The translations under genes and the position numbers were made by a program. The notes under the pieces are model-generated. The model did no database searches, was not told the origin of the DNA, and saw only the letters and a list, made by a program, of their open reading frames with translations. DNA of 64,000 bases, taken from NCBI RefSeq assembly GCF_021018805.1, contig NC_086266.1, positions 682,001 to 746,000 of the forward strand. The letters run 5' to 3'. Positions 9,755 to 24,700 of the stretch are shown here, in pieces (within the stretch, counting starts at the first letter, position 1; each line of letters opens with the position of its first letter). This stretch comes from Prinia subflava. Its lineage: Eukaryota > Chordata > Aves > Passeriformes > Cisticolidae.

Positions 9755-12700
9755 TTCCAACATGGTGTCCCAGAACGTTTTTTCCTCCAGGGAGGACGTG
9801 TGGTCAAAGCTGTACAATTCTTAGTAAAAGACGTTTTAAGAAGGTTACAGAGCTGAAGAAAAGGAATGCTCCCCTTCACATTCAAGAATGCCTGGGACAA
9901 CTAAGCCTCCTCAGGCTTTACAGGTAATTTCCAGTACAGCCCAGGCACTTCCTTATGCTAAACACAGCCCCATGAAGTGTTAAAATGCTTGTCAGTGGAA
10001 GCTCAGCTTGTTCTCCGCTGTTGTGACTGCTGCTCTGTTGACAAGAGCATATTTTTGCATTGTAAACACCTAAATTTAGAATACTCCACTTAGTAGTTGA
10101 GTTCAATGAAAATACAGTTGAATGTTGGTGCTCTTCTGAACTAAAGAGGCAAATCCTATCAAAATATTTATGTCTCTGTGTATATCAATATCTCTATATC
10201 TACACTGCTCTAATTCATCTATCACTGCAATACAATAGTGAGGTGTCCGTGCACCTGTGCATATGCAGGTAGGAAAAATGGAAGGTTTGTTTCACCCAGG
10301 AGTAACTTTGGGAGGTTAAACCATTTTAAACCACACTGGCGCTTGGAAAGCAGCATTTGTATGTGACACATTGAATGTGCTTTGGTTATTTTTGATAATG
10401 CAAATTGGCATAGCCATCAAATTGAGATAATTATTGTCTCTTTTCCAACTGTGTGCTTAATTAAGAAGACCCAGTAAGGCTTAATTAGCAAAAAAGTAAT
10501 TGTTAAAATCAGGTTTAGCTGCTCAGAGATTACAAAAATTGAAAATTACATGTTCTGTGTAGATACTATTAATTTTTTGAGACACCAATTTAAATTTTGT
10601 ATCACAATAAGCTTAGCACACGAGAATAATTTACAACACACGGACACCGTGGAACATCTAAATCACAGTATTAGATCTGCACTGACACCAGGATGCCTGG
10701 GCAATGGTGTTTAAAAGCATTCAGCTGACAATTTTTTCTTCACATTCCCTTCCCCTGTTTTGAATTAGAATAATGGAAGTATTCTTTAAGCAAACTAGAC
10801 ATTCACCAGAGTATTTATGGACTATCAAAGCATATGCACCAGTCTAATTATCGTCACATTTGATGACACAGAAGATTTCATCAGCTGACATCAAATAAAC
10901 AAAATCACAATTTTCCTGGTAGATTTTTTCCCACGGGCATTAGGAGTTGTTGTGCTAGGTCTCATGGGGTCTTAGCAATTTCCATTTCCCTTTTCAAAAT
11001 CATAAAACCCACCTACTAAAATCTCTGGAACAAAATGCTGACTCCCCACCTCCAGGTGAAGTTTCCTAACAGGACACATATCTCAAATATTATCAGCATC
11101 TCTTTAGCATTGCCCACTCCTCAGATTTAATGTGCCTTGTCCATATTTAGATTGATGACCTTTTGGTCATGACCTTACTTTCTGCTACATTCTAGGATTT
11201 CTAGAGGCAGCTCTGACTCAGCAACTTGTTTTATTTCTAGCAGAGGATCACCACGCTGGTGCACTTGCAGAAGGCACATGGTCTACAGCTTAATGTCCTG
11301 CAAGGCTCTCAATTAACTTACCACAGCAGTCCTAAGAACTTTTATGAAACCACCCTTGTTTACAGCACATAGAAAGTGAACTTTCCAGTCTTTTCCAAAA
11401 CAGTTTTCTTAACTTCTGCTCTTCTAACTCTGGGAAGAAATACCATCAAGCATTATGCAGTTCTGACATCACCCACTCAGGTAAAACTTGAAAAGCTTTC
11501 CGAGCATTTGAAGTACTTTTTGCAGGAAGACCTGACTACGGCCTGACCACAGGACCAACATCTGCTTCACCTTCATCTGAAGCATCACTCAGGCTGCTGT
11601 TCCTGTGAGTGACACCACCATGCCTGAGAAGTGATCTTTCTGTTCCTTTTCTTCTTGCTTTGATGTCTGTCAAAGTGTTCGGTGTCTTCGAGTGCCATTG
11701 TTCTGACAAGCAGACCCTCCCAGCAGACTTGCACTGTATCCTGTGACTCCCAGAACTGCTATTATTTGAGCTGGTGTCAGATTGATTTTCTTTCTGTTCA
11801 TGATAGTGCTATGATCTTGCAGGGTTGAAATTACTGCTGATTTATGCCTTGATGCAACCCCTTGAGAACTGGCTTGTATCAGCATGTCACCTGTGAAAAG
11901 GTACATTTGAATCCTTTGAGATCCTTTGGAGCGGAACCTTTGTTCTCATTTCAATAGAGAATCCTTTGTAATGAATGTTTGCTAGAAATTTCTCCTGCAG
12001 TACCAAGTCTCTTCTGTAGTGCAAACTGGAAGCACATTATGCATCCATCCATTTTCACCAGTCTGTGAAGTCTTCTTGGCAGAGATTATTTTAAGTTGTC
12101 CATGCAAAACTTCACAGTTTTTGCAAATTGATTATACCATTTTCTTTAGTGCTCTACAAAGGAAATGCAAGTAGTGCTGGTGCTGAAGAATGGGGAGATT
12201 TCCCAGCTGTACTCCCAAAGGCTCAGCTACAGCTGGAATGTAAGACTACAAATATACAAACATGCCTCTAGTGTGTTTGTGTACGGAACACTACTGCCTT
12301 TTATACCCAGGCCTTCTTTTATTTAGACTTTAGAACAGCAAAGATACTGATTCTTTAAGCATTATTCACATTTTTACATATTCTGCCTTTTAGCATCACA
12401 GTTTTTGCACTCTCAATACAAGTAGCTTCTTGAATACATCTTCGTGAGCTGTTTTCCCAAAAAAATAGGGAAACAGTGTCTTGTGTAGAAATACACTCAC
12501 AGGGAGGCACTCATTTTACATTTAGACAATTCCAACATGGTAAACTGCAGTTGAAATCATCTTCCTGCTCTTACCATCAATCTCTGAAATACTGATTTTT
12601 TTTTTTTTACTGTTGGTAGAGCTGTTTGCTCACACCTTCTTTCAGTGTAAGTGCTTCTGGTACAGAAACTTCCTTTCTCCTAGTTCAGGCTGCACTATCT

Positions 12701-14817
12701 CCAAAATCCTTTCCAAGAGGGGCAGAAGCAGCCAGTTTCTTTTTGGGAACTGGTATTCTGCAATAACCAATTCCAGTTCAAAAGCAAACTGCTGCAAGGA
12801 CCTGGACAGGGGTGTGTATAAATCAAGTGGTCCCGCTCTTCTGTTTGGCTGTGGGCAGGAGGATGAAGGTTCAGACAGAGACCAGCAGCCTCTGAACCCC
12901 AGTGACTGCCAAGGAAGAACAGTGTGAGTCACACCACAGGCACATAAAACAGGAAAAATCCAACCATGCCACACTTCCGTTTTTTCAATTAAGGGCTCAA
13001 AATTCTCAGCTGCTTAAGCTCTTCTATATCAAATAGATTCCTATCACTACGACCACCCTCCTTGGCAAGAACACAGTCTCCTTAGCACTGCACAATCGCT
13101 GCTTTTAGCTGAGAAACCACAGCAAGGAGAGAGAGAAGGACAAAACTGAAATGTGACTCTTGTCTGTTGCTTTTATATGTGTACACATACAGGCACACGT
13201 ATCTATACTAGCTGCACTTAAAAAAATAGGATCATTATCCTTGCAGATAACAATTTTGTCCCTGCTAATTCTATTTACATTGGGAGCACTGTCATGTACA
13301 TTTAATGCAAAGCTGTTTTTCTCTCATGAGCAAGGGAAATGTCACTTTCCTTTCCCAAAGCACCAGAAGACTCCTTTTACTGTCATAGAACACAATTATA
13401 TGTTAGAGCTCTGCTGTCTCCTTCCAGCCAACAAGCAAGACAATGACCTTTCTTTAACCTATGGCTGAATTGCATTATGTTTGGTTCAGTGGATATCCTT
13501 TTTTATATTCTCCCATATCAGATACATCCATACTGAGGTTACCAAATGAGAACCTGCCTTTCACATCGGCCAGTGATTTCTTTTTTGCAAAAACTTGCTT
13601 CCAGTTGAGGAGGGATGTGAGCTCTCACTCCCCATTTCATATCCTAGTTTGCAACATTTGTAAATACCCGAAAGCACTCAATGCTGCAAGGGCACTCTGC
13701 CAGCACAATTTGGTTATTGGTGCTGCATTTTGCCCCTCGACACGATCATTAACAAGGTTAGGAAGAAATGTGCCCCCCACCCACTCTCATTGTGTGCCAC
13801 ACTGTGACCCTGTGCAGGACAACAGTGCCCTGAGACAGCCCCCGGATTTCTTCCCCGTTCTGTGAAGCAGCCTGCATTTCTGCTCTGTCCTCATTTCTGG
13901 GCAGGTTGGTGATGAAAGGAGAGACATTCCCAGCACAGGTACCTCAGCTGTGCTTTGGTTCATATGCACAAGGTGCTGGGGAAGCAGAAAAATGCAGCTG
14001 TGACATTAATGAAGTAAGCCAGTGCTGATCTGTACAAGAGAGGAGTCAGCAGGGGAGGATTTGTGAACATGATGCTGAATGATGAATGTCATTCTCAAGA
14101 AAATGGTGCCTTACAGTTTCACAGAGTATTTAGTAGATTTTTAAAATTAACAAAGTTCAGAGAAAAAGAAGACCATGAAAATCATGACTTACACATATTG
14201 CAAGCAACACCTAAATAAGCTCCCCCAGAAAACATTTGGTGTCACTGCTGATCTGGAGGCAATTCTAAACACACATTTCAGGGCTTTTAGGTGTAGAGGA
14301 GTGCCAAGGTTCAGCAATTTGTTATGTGACAAGGTTTGTGTCAACTGTTATTAAAGATGACTCATATTGATACAACTGCCCCAAGAAGAGCTGTGTATCC
14401 TAAGGACACCTTCCTGAACGCCAGCATTTTACCAGCACTCTGCTGGAAGGGCAGACAGGCACCAGAGACAGGCTGGAAACACACATTAACCTTGTGAAGA
14501 TCACCCCTCTCTTAAAAGCTTATGTCTGATTTTCTGATCTTCCATTACACTGAAAATGGAAAGCACCAAACATTCAAAACAAAATGGAAGTCATTTCTTG
14601 TTCTGTAGCTGAAGAAAGCTCTGTGTACAGTCAAAGACCAGTCTAAGACTGTTTTGGAATTTACTGTGAAGGATCTCTATTAAAAAAGACATGAGAAATG
14701 TCTGCACTAATCCCTCTGAAGCAGCTCCATGTGCACCTACAGCAGCCTGTGAAATTAAGGAACGGAGGTGCACTGTTCAAGATGGAACAAATAAAAACCC
14801 AGCTAACCAACTAACCT

Positions 14818-14876
14818 CAAAAAAAACCCACAACCAAACCAAACCAACCGAACCCAACCCCCAGCCCCACCCAAAT
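14818..14876. repeat. A/C-rich simple repeat (ACCAA/CAACC type)
   Basis: This is an imperfect low-complexity run of AAAACCC, AACCAAACCAAACC and AACCCAACCCCC motifs on the plus strand. It has no coding or structural signal. Confidence 0.7.
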
Positions 14877-15339
14877 CACTGCAGCTGCACAGTGAGACCC
14901 TCTCCACACAAGGACAGGAGTGCAGATACTCCCAGGGCTAAGTTCTGACACAATCACTTGTTAAGCACCTGGCTCTTGACTGGCGCTATTTGTCTGTGGT
15001 TTTTACAAACACATGGAAATCTTCTGGCTTCAAAAATACTGCAAGTACGAGAGTCTTAAACTATGTAGATCTTTTACCTCCTAGAAAAACCAGAAATTCT
15101 TACACACACAGAATCTACTTATATTTTATATCATAGCCTTATAAAGTTACAAGGAACCCAAATCTGTAGTCTAAACACTATCAGGAAATTTGATCCCAAA
15201 ATCATCAACATAAGGCCTATTCCTCATTTCAGCTCCAACAATCCCCAACCACTATTAATGGACTTTCAGCTGCTTTCATCAGGATCGACGACCTAATCAC
15301 AGTTAAATAAAAATCAAACTCTTGTTCCTTCTCCTGCAG

Positions 15340-15711
15340 ATAATTCCTACAGCAGTCAGCCTTGAATTTCATGTGGTGAGCTGCTGCCAGACAAGCAAGG
15401 CTGGGATGAAGTGGCTCTGGCTCATGCCGTGTTCTGAGAGCAGCAGGATCTGCTCACAGGGTGACACCGCAGCTGCAGCGCTCGATGGGAACAACCGCCA
15501 GAGCCTTCAGCTGCTCCATCCCCGTTTCAGGGACTGGCTCACGGAATGGGAGTCACAGAACAAGCAGCGTTTTAAAAACACAAAAGAAAACAGGGAAATA
15601 TTACGGGAAATTGCTGAAGAGTTGGAGGAAGGAAAAAAAATCATCAGTAGACTAAGAGAAAAGAGAATTAGTTTCAATTTTATTTCTGCAGTTAATGGAA
15701 TATATATATAA
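15340..15711 (+). other. Exon-like open segment of unknown identity (possible terminal exon or retrocopy)
   Basis: A good acceptor (GTTCCTTCTCCTGCAG, AG at 15338-15339) opens a frame that runs 123 codons without a stop to TAA at 15709-15711; an AATAAA follows at 15814-15819. The second half reads like real helical protein: FRDWLTEWESQNKQRF, then NTKENREILREIAEELEEG and KKIISRLREKR. The N-terminal half (for example CSESSRICSQGD) looks less protein-like. The layout is that of a last coding exon on the plus strand, antisense to the TENM1 intron. I do not recognise the family, and chance, a decayed retrocopy or a nested gene are all possible. No upstream partner exon was identified. Confidence 0.25.
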
Positions 15712-18700
15712 AAAGAAAGCTAAAACCAACAAAAAATTAATCTATCAGTACACCAAGTTTTATGTAACAGATATTGTTGCCCAGTAATTCAATTACACCA
15801 GTCAATTCCTTTAAATAAATTCAAGGATGAGCACACAGAACTGGACCAAGAATTCCAGGGCTCACCAGAATCATTTGCAGGTATTACTACATTCAATACC
15901 ACGATGGCCAGTGGGCTATCTCTGACAGGAGAACACAGAAAGTATTTCTATTTTGATTTCCTCCAGTTTAATAAGGACTTTTAAAGAGTCTCCCTGCAGC
16001 TCTTGGGAAACTTTTTTTGTCAAGTGAAGTACCAAGAGTCTTGTAAAATCTTATAAAGTACAAAAGTCTTTTGTTCTTTAAAGTGACAGTCCTAAATCTC
16101 CTGCTTGAATAGAACGTTGAAGAAGTTGGTAGGTGTTCAAAACATTGCAACACCAGCACCTCAGCAAAACCAAGAAATCAACCAATAAACTGTTTTCTAC
16201 TTTAGTGGGGAGCAAGAGAAATTATACATTAAAGAGAAAACACAAACTGGAGCTGCACCAACCAAACACCACCCCGTAGGAAGGTGAATGGTCTTGGAGT
16301 TTTGTACTTTACTTTGGAAAAATTACCTCATTAAGATTAAAATACTTAAAAGTTACAGAATTAAGGTCATCCTCAATATTATCCTCTTAAATGTTTTAAC
16401 GTTAATTCTGAGTAAATGGAGTAAAACTACTGGAGCTGCAATCCTCACCACTTCAATGACTTCTAAAATTACAAATACTTTTCTGATTTTTTTTATTTTC
16501 TGGGGCGGGAACACACATTCTTCTAAATCTGAATTACTTCTAAAAATTTACATGCCTTCCTCTAAAATTCAATGGGAGTTGCACTGACACACAGTAGCAT
16601 AAATGAGTTTAAACACAAACTTTGTGGATTTAACAATGTAATCTGCTCTGCAGTCCAAATAAGAGAACCATTACACTGGTAGAGAAACACTGAAAAAAAG
16701 TCTTATTAGCAGCTTGAGAAGGTCCATTTTACCACCACAGATGTTCTGAGGCTAAACTACTTCAATAACTTGGCTTTAAATCAACTTAAGCCGTATTACA
16801 GTTCAGAAGTAATTCAGATAACAAACTGTATTAGGTGAGTTTGGAATTAAAAATCCTCCTTTATCCATTCAGTAGAATGAAAGTAAGAGACAAGTGAATA
16901 CTTTAGTGAGAGTGCATGGCACACAGAATGTTAAAAAGTGATTTAAGTATTCATTAATTTTTCTCAGTAACATTCAAATATTGGTGCACACTGATCACAA
17001 ATTAATCAGTTGACCAAAACACCAGGTAAATTTATCTCCCTGATGAGTTTAAACATAAAAGAAAACATGAGAAATTGAATTTATACCATAAATATCTTGG
17101 CTGAATTTGGAATGTAATCAACATTATCATATTTACTGAATGTTAAAGACTCAAATTAATGAGTACCATGTGTTTATCTACCAAATTTCAACTTGCTAAT
17201 CTAGTCTGATCATCATTTTCCAAGTCAAATGGTTATAAGAAATGCTCAATGAATGTTTAATAATGATCAAATGGCTTTTTACAGCAAAACAAACAACCCA
17301 AACTTAACAGAATACACTTTCAGTAGCACATGAAAATAAGAAACAGATCTGCCAGAGGTACTGGTGTTCATAATAAAAAGTAACCCATTAGGATTAATGT
17401 GTGCATTCCCTGCACATGACAGGGTAAGAAAGCAACACATTCAGTGATCTGTGTGCCTGAATCTAAAAATACTCCTTTGGATTTTAGCTAAGGGATACGA
17501 ATACTCATATAAAACAGAATTGTTAAAATGCAGTAATAAATGTATTTCTGAAAAGTTATCTGAAACATGAAACATTCATGTAAAAAGTGAAGCATTTTGC
17601 CCATGCTCAGAAAACATGGATTGATGGAGAAAAAGTCTGAGTAATGATGGCAAAATATGAAGAAATTTCACTGCCCATTTCCATGACAGGGTCAGCAGCA
17701 CTGGGATATTGGAACTGCACAGCCTGTATCGTGTGGTTCTTTTTATCAGGTCCATATTTTCCCAAAAACACAGCTGGAGAAAGAAAGAACAGTAGTCCTC
17801 ACTGTCAGGTTTTTCAGTTCAGTGTGCAGACCTTTATATCCCAACCTATGGAAGATTATTTCTGATTGAGCCACACTAAGCAGTGAACTCCACAGTTGCT
17901 TTAGATTTTGTAATTCAGAGTTCTTTTAGCAGGATTAGGCTGATCTCAGCAGAGAGGCACAGATTCCTGAGACGTTAAGGTCTCCCAGATTTAAAATAAA
18001 TAAATAAAGGAGTCCAAGTTAATAATCAAAACCAGCCCAATCAGATTAAGGTTGTGAACTCTGGACTAGCATAGCGTTTTCCAGCAGCTTGCTGTGCTTA
18101 ATCCACAAATGGATAACTCAATACAAAGCATTTCCATCAAATATTTCCTTGCCAGACACTAAACCTGTCATGCTGGTAAAGGAAACAAACTTCTCTGCTA
18201 AATCTAATATGGTATTTAACCAAGATCTTTAGGTGAGCGATCAAGGCTGCATTTAAAAATAACATTAGTGCCCATCAAAAAACTCTTCCCCTATTACCTA
18301 TCCTTTGAATTACTTTTTATGAAGCATTTTCAAGAAAATATTCAATCTATTTGAGGACAATATGCCTTCTCCTTTATCTCTACTGATGGTAACGGGACTA
18401 AATAGCACAGAGCCATTTCAAACCATCGTTTCATTAGGAGTGGCTTGGCTCCCATCAGGAGTGGTGTAACTGCCTCGTTAGCAAAGGTCATCCTACAGGC
18501 CAATATTAGTGGTACATTTTACTTGTCAGTTAGGCTTGGATGAACACACACGGTTACAGACTGAACAAGCTGTGCAGATGTTTCCTATCAGCTCCTGACA
18601 AATGAGAGATAGGTAAGGACATATTCCTCACAGCTACAAGGAGAAATGAAAAGTCTGACACGGAATTCAACTTAGCTTGCAGCTAAGAGAGCGCACACTT

Positions 18701-21700
18701 GCAGTGTGCAGACCAGGCACACTCCCTCCTTTGCTCACCCAGGAACAGCCAGCGACAATGGCATCCTACACCCAAATCTTACCAAAGCATCACAGCTTTG
18801 ATAAGGTTCCTTTGATAACGTTTATCCTTTGCTGGTTTCTGAGCAGCACCCATTACTTTGTAACACCATGGCACTATCAGAGCCTTGATATTCTACCACA
18901 AATAACACACACTGCTCACGCCGGTCTCATCAGAAGGAGGAGACCTTCGCTGTGTTTGGAAAAATACATTGAAACATCTACATGAAGTTTGAATTTCTAT
19001 CAATAGGTGGCAACACTATGTAACATATGAAGCACACATGTTTGTGTACGTGCATGTGCCCAGACAATCTCTATACCTCTCTAGAACATTTTGCCCATGT
19101 TGCTTCATTTTGTTTTAAATGTCACCTGACACCATTTTCCAACAATGTAAAACCCATTTAGTTTGTGTGCTTTTTACAGAACATATGTATGGATTAAGAG
19201 AGTATTTTAAATTATTTTAGTAATTCTCCCTGACAGACTGTGCTAGTTGGATTAGGACGCCAATGTGTACATTTGGTGTATGATCAATATGATACCATAG
19301 GGCACCAGCAGATTTTTCAGGAAGACTGAGGAGTTGCTCTTGTCCCTTGTGAGGCCCACATGGTTGCCAGGGCAATTATAGACTTTTAGGGGTGTTGAAC
19401 CTTTTGCTTGCAGAAAAGTTCCAGTTTTCTGAACATGAAACTTTAAACCTGGTCATCTGTTTATTGTGTCTTGTGTTGATCTCACATCCCAGCCGCACTG
19501 GACACGTGCAGGGGAACAGAGGGTTCTGCTGATTTAAAGTGCCAACCTGACAGAAGCTCCTGGGCTGCTGTCAGGGCACCAGGTTCACTGGAGGAGCTGA
19601 GAGGAGCTGCCACAGGTAACCAGGACCAGGGCCCGCCCTCCTGCCCTGCCCGAGCAGGAGCCACCAGCAGCTGTCCCTGCAGAGCCCTCTGTGCTCGCCA
19701 GCCAGCGCAGCCACAGCTCTGCTAACGCTGGGCCACCCTCACACCACCTCACTGGAATCATTCATTCACTTCCCAAACAGGGGTTTTTAAAGCTTCTGTC
19801 ACACCAGAACAAGAAGAGCTCTAGAGGGCCTAGTGCTACTAAACTTACATTTCTATATACACTGTTAGTCTACAGAGAAAAGCTAAACCTTCAAAAGGCA
19901 GGATTATACAATGAGATAGCAGCTCAAAACACACAGACAGACTTTTGTTATTTTCTGAAGTACATTCATCTCCATTTTCAGCAGGAGCTTATTTTTTAAA
20001 CTGAAGAAAAATCCAACTGTGTATTCCCAACTGATAAGAAATGAATTTGGGTGTCAGTGCAACAGGAAAGCTATAGGAATTTTGATAAAAGCTCTTTCTG
20101 GTAGGGAAAAAAAGGCATCAAAAAGGTTATGTTGGACAATATTTCAGGTACCATGGTTACAGCTGCCCAGAGAAGGCTTCCTGTGTTACCTCTCTTTGGA
20201 TGTCCATGAATTTTCAGTTTAACAGCAATGTCACATGCTGGGTAGGGTTCAGGTATCAGAGAAGCAATTTACAGATTACTTGGACAACATTCAAAGTGAT
20301 ATCATAATTTAAACTATTCCAAGTGTTTTGATTTAAAGTCAATCAGGGCTAATATTTAAAAACTGCACAAACTCTTTGATAGATTTATGTACATAAATAC
20401 TGTTGTGTATTATCCACACACAGACACAGCACAGTTACTCTTATCAGAAGCACATCCTTTCAGTGCCACCAAACTTCCATTGGAGTAGCAGTGCTATTCT
20501 AAGAAGTCAATAAAAAAACTGAATATATGCTTCTATTGACAGCACAATGTAACCATGTCCAGGTTAAACAAACTGAACTCAAAATATGCATATGTACATG
20601 TGGCAGCAATAGTTGGATTTAAAACAGCAGCCATGATTTATCTTGTCAGCTCCATTTCCAGCTGGTGGGAAATATTTGGTTTATTAAAAAACCCAAGCAC
20701 TTCCAGATTTAAATTTTTCCTCCTTCTTTCTTTGCTTTCTCCTTATTCATTTGTTTTTTAAACATGGCTATACATGATGCACTTCCTGAGATGGCAGCAT
20801 TTCAATAACAGTAAATCAGGCTGCTGTGCTTACTGGAGTTATTTTCATGTTTGCAGGTGATGAAAAATGATGTCTCTAGGACTGCAATCCACACTGCTTT
20901 GTGAAGGCAAACACACAGCCTGGGTACTGCAGTAGGCTTTGGGAAAATACATTTGTTACAGGGAAACCATGGGATTTCTTGCAGTCAGAAAGGCTGCAAA
21001 ATTCCTCCTTTTCCTTGTGGAATCAATTCAGATTTATACAGTTTTAGGCTGGCCATTTGTTTATTTCCTGCCTCCTGGGCAAAACGCTGTGCCAAGAATC
21101 AGCATGCAGAATGAGACTCGTGTACATTTTCCTCACACAGACATATTTGTGTTCCACTCATGTATCTCACCCTCCCAGTACAGGCAGATCAGCAGATCTA
21201 TTTACACCTTCCCAGAGAACTGTCAGGGGTGATTTATGAAAAACATGTAGTTTATTACACTTACTACTTATTAAGGTAACCCTAACAGGTTTATCATTCA
21301 TGAAAGCCTACTAAATTCACCAAATGTTTGGAACTGTTTACCCCATCCTCTCTGTTTTATATCTTGCCTACAGAGTAAGAATTACCATAATCCAATGATA
21401 AAATAAGGTTGCCAGTATCTATTCGGAAATGCTCAAGGAATTACATGTAATTCAGCAGTGCCATAGATCAAATAAAAATACTCTTACAGACAAGATCTTC
21501 CCAGAGAAGGACCCACATACATGTGCTGACTGTAACTTGGTCATTTGTTTAGAGAAGAATCTCAAGTTTAAGTGTGCTAGAAACCCACACAATGTCTCAA
21601 ATGCCAGCTGTTGCTTTTAGTTACCTGAAAACATACAAAATATTGTACCATTAGGCAGCTCTTTATAGGCAATCCACCTGAAGATGCTTGTGAGAGTTAC

Positions 21701-24700
21701 TCTGGAAACAAAAATGGCAGTAATTTACACTCAAAAAAAAAACCCCCGAAAGGCAGCAAAGCTCAGAATATTTGAGGGATTTTTTGTCTAGAACGTTCCA
21801 GGAACTGATCAGACCTGCTGTGTCTCCATTTCTGCAGGCTGCCCACACATTTTTTTGGGGAGGTGGAGAAGATGGGCAAAACAATTCTGCAAGTCTGCTG
21901 TTGTTCTATAGACAGGAAAGTCATTAGGTACTTCAGAAATATAGAACTCCCTAACAGAATCTGGCTTACCAAACATCCTTGGAGGGGAAAATCTTGATTT
22001 GCATTGCCATTTTTAGGCTGACTTAATGAAGAGAAAAATGGAAAACTTTCTTCAAATATACCACATTATGAAGTATAGAACAACCTTCCACCAAGGAGAA
22101 GCCCTGCAAAACAATTCTAGTAAATACATCTGGGCTGCACTGAAAAATGTAAAATCTGTTTTCCTCCAGAAGCTTTCCATACACCTCAGAAATGCTTCAT
22201 CCTTCACTGATGCACGGCTGTCTCTAACTGGAAAGGCAGTTTTACTTAACAGTGGGTAAAAACACCTCCCTCCAATTAAAAGAAAAGAAGAAAAACATAC
22301 CCAGTAAGTGAACTTAATTCATGCTAAATATATTAATGTTGTAGAAACCACCAAGTGTTTTCTGAACTCTTCTAACAAAGAGTGTGACATAGACAATGAT
22401 CATGTAAAATACACAGAAGTCCTAAAAATATGCATATAACACTCACATTTGTATATGCAAGGGCAGGCTTAGAGAATAGGTCTGGAAATAGAACATTAAT
22501 TATCATACCTTGAACAGAAATAGCAGTGTGAAGTATAATCATCCTAAAATAACACATCCTGGGGGGTGGGGGGAAGGAACAGAATTACTCTATAAAAACG
22601 AGCATATCTTACAACAGCACACAGCATTTCCAGTGCTAACTCCAGTATCATTCCTTACTAAAATGCCATCAACAATCCTGCTATAGTAACTCCCTGCAGT
22701 TACAGGATGTGGCAGCTCAGTTTTTGCAGAGACAAATCTCCTGAGGGGAAGGGGGAGCAGGGGTGTTGGAAAAGAGGAAAGAAGCAGAATTTCTGTGCAG
22801 TTTCTAATATGCTGAAGTGATTCCACCCTGACATATCTGACTCGCCCTCTTAGTCTTTTTCAATTTGATTAGGATAGCAAGGTCTGCTTTTACATGGTGT
22901 TTAGAAATAATCACAGCTAGAGTTCATTGGATGCACCTTGCATGCCAGATTGTCAAAGGCACTAAAAGTTTAATTGATAATAAAGATAATATCATTGCCT
23001 TACATTTCTATGGCCCCTTTCACACAGAAGGATCCCAGAGGCACTGTTGACTTACAGGTACCACCGGACTGGAAATGTGATTGCTGTTTGCTGCCATGGA
23101 GCAAAAGAGCTACAACACAGCCCACAAAATGAAATCACCACCCCCAGGTTCAGAATCCTCCTCTGTTCACTCTCCCCACCCAGATAGCTTTGGTCCCAGT
23201 TAACAACCACATTGATTTAGACAAGCAGAAGTAAGATTTAACATTCAAGCCCTTTTTCTATCCATTCATTCTCATTGCTGGCTGGAAGAGAATCCAGGTT
23301 TGAAAGCTGCTCCAGCCCTGCCTCACCACAATGTAATCAGCAGGGAGCTCTGGAGCACACACACTGAGAGGAGGGAATGCTCAGACAGCGTGGCCGGGGT
23401 GTGACAGGAGGTGGCTGAATCAAACCACGGGGGAATGGAACACCCCCACTGCGGGGTCTGCAGAGGACGGCACAGCCACAGCGCCTCAGCTCCCCCCGGC
23501 TCAGCCTGCCCTTGTGCAGGGCAGAGCCCAGCTCAACTCCGCTCATCACAGAAAATGGGAAAAGCTTCTCAAAAGCACAGAACCTCTCCACATACAAAAA
23601 AAAGGGTAAAATCATCTCAACATGATCGATGCATCTCCGAGCTGAGGGAAGGGCAATGACTGCCTGTCTGTCATGACTGAAACAACCACTGCCTCAAAGA
23701 GAGGGGAGCAGGGGCAAACCTGCTCTGGCTCGTGTTTTCAGGGCAAACAGAACACGGAGACAGGATCAATGTGATCCGAATGTTTCTGTCTGCTATCCTG
23801 AGAGTGCAAGTGCAGCCGCAGCCTGATGATGACCAGCTCCTCTCCGAGACCCCAGTAAGGTCAGGAGTCTGCTCAAGGCACGAAGGAAGAAATAGCCTCA
23901 ACAACACTGATGCACAACTCTCTCTCCAGTGATGAGCAGGGAGCAGACATCTGTGCCCATCCTCCTAGACTCCCCTGCAGCATTCAGCATTGTGGATCAG
24001 AGAGATGGCAAGGATCCAAAGAACTCCACTGAAGTCATTTCAGTCCCTTTTGAAGGCACACACAGAGTGTAAGGATGCAAAAGGCAATCTCAGCAGTGCA
24101 AACCTCTCCTCAGACGCCTGACAAACACACAGTCTCTCCATTTGTATTCACAACAATACAGACTCCAGCAACAACACACACATGGCATTGACGCCAAAGT
24201 GCTACTTATCTCATGTAAGCATAAAGGCATCCCAACCCCCAATTTTGTAATATTTAGCTGAAATCGAAACTAGAGACTGAATCTGAACCCAGGTTTAGGC
24301 AAAGATGAAGCACTGAAGAAGATGCAAACGTCAGCCCTACAGCTGAGGGCAAATTTCAGCCACAGGCTCTGATACTTGCCCAATACCATGCGCAGCTTCT
24401 GCATTCCTCATGATTTCTTATTACCAGTCGGGGCTAGTTTAAAGGAAGCTTCTAGTTCTCTTAGTCTCATCACTTAACAACATTGTGTATTTTCTATAAA
24501 TCACTAAAGCCAGTCTCATTTCAGACAGGGTAGGAAACCTTCCACAAAGAGCATCAGAAAAATCAGCAGTCACTAAATTGAAATTATTATTTTAAAAAAT
24601 ACCCTTCAGGTTTTGAATGCCATGAGGATGTCTTATCTGGTGCAATCAAGTGAGGATTCACATTCATTGATATACTGGACTATTAATCATTACAAGCTGA

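Noticed and set aside
16288..16587. 99-codon Ile/Leu/Lys-rich plus-strand ORF
   Set aside because: The composition is that of AT-rich non-coding DNA; it has no motif, splice context or conserved pattern.
22998..23045. Stretch resembling an ancient repeat tail (TTACATTTCTATGGCCCCTT then CACACAGAAGGATCCCAGAG)
   Set aside because: It recalls old vertebrate repeats with a similar catttatatagcgcctttc motif, but I cannot assign a family with confidence.
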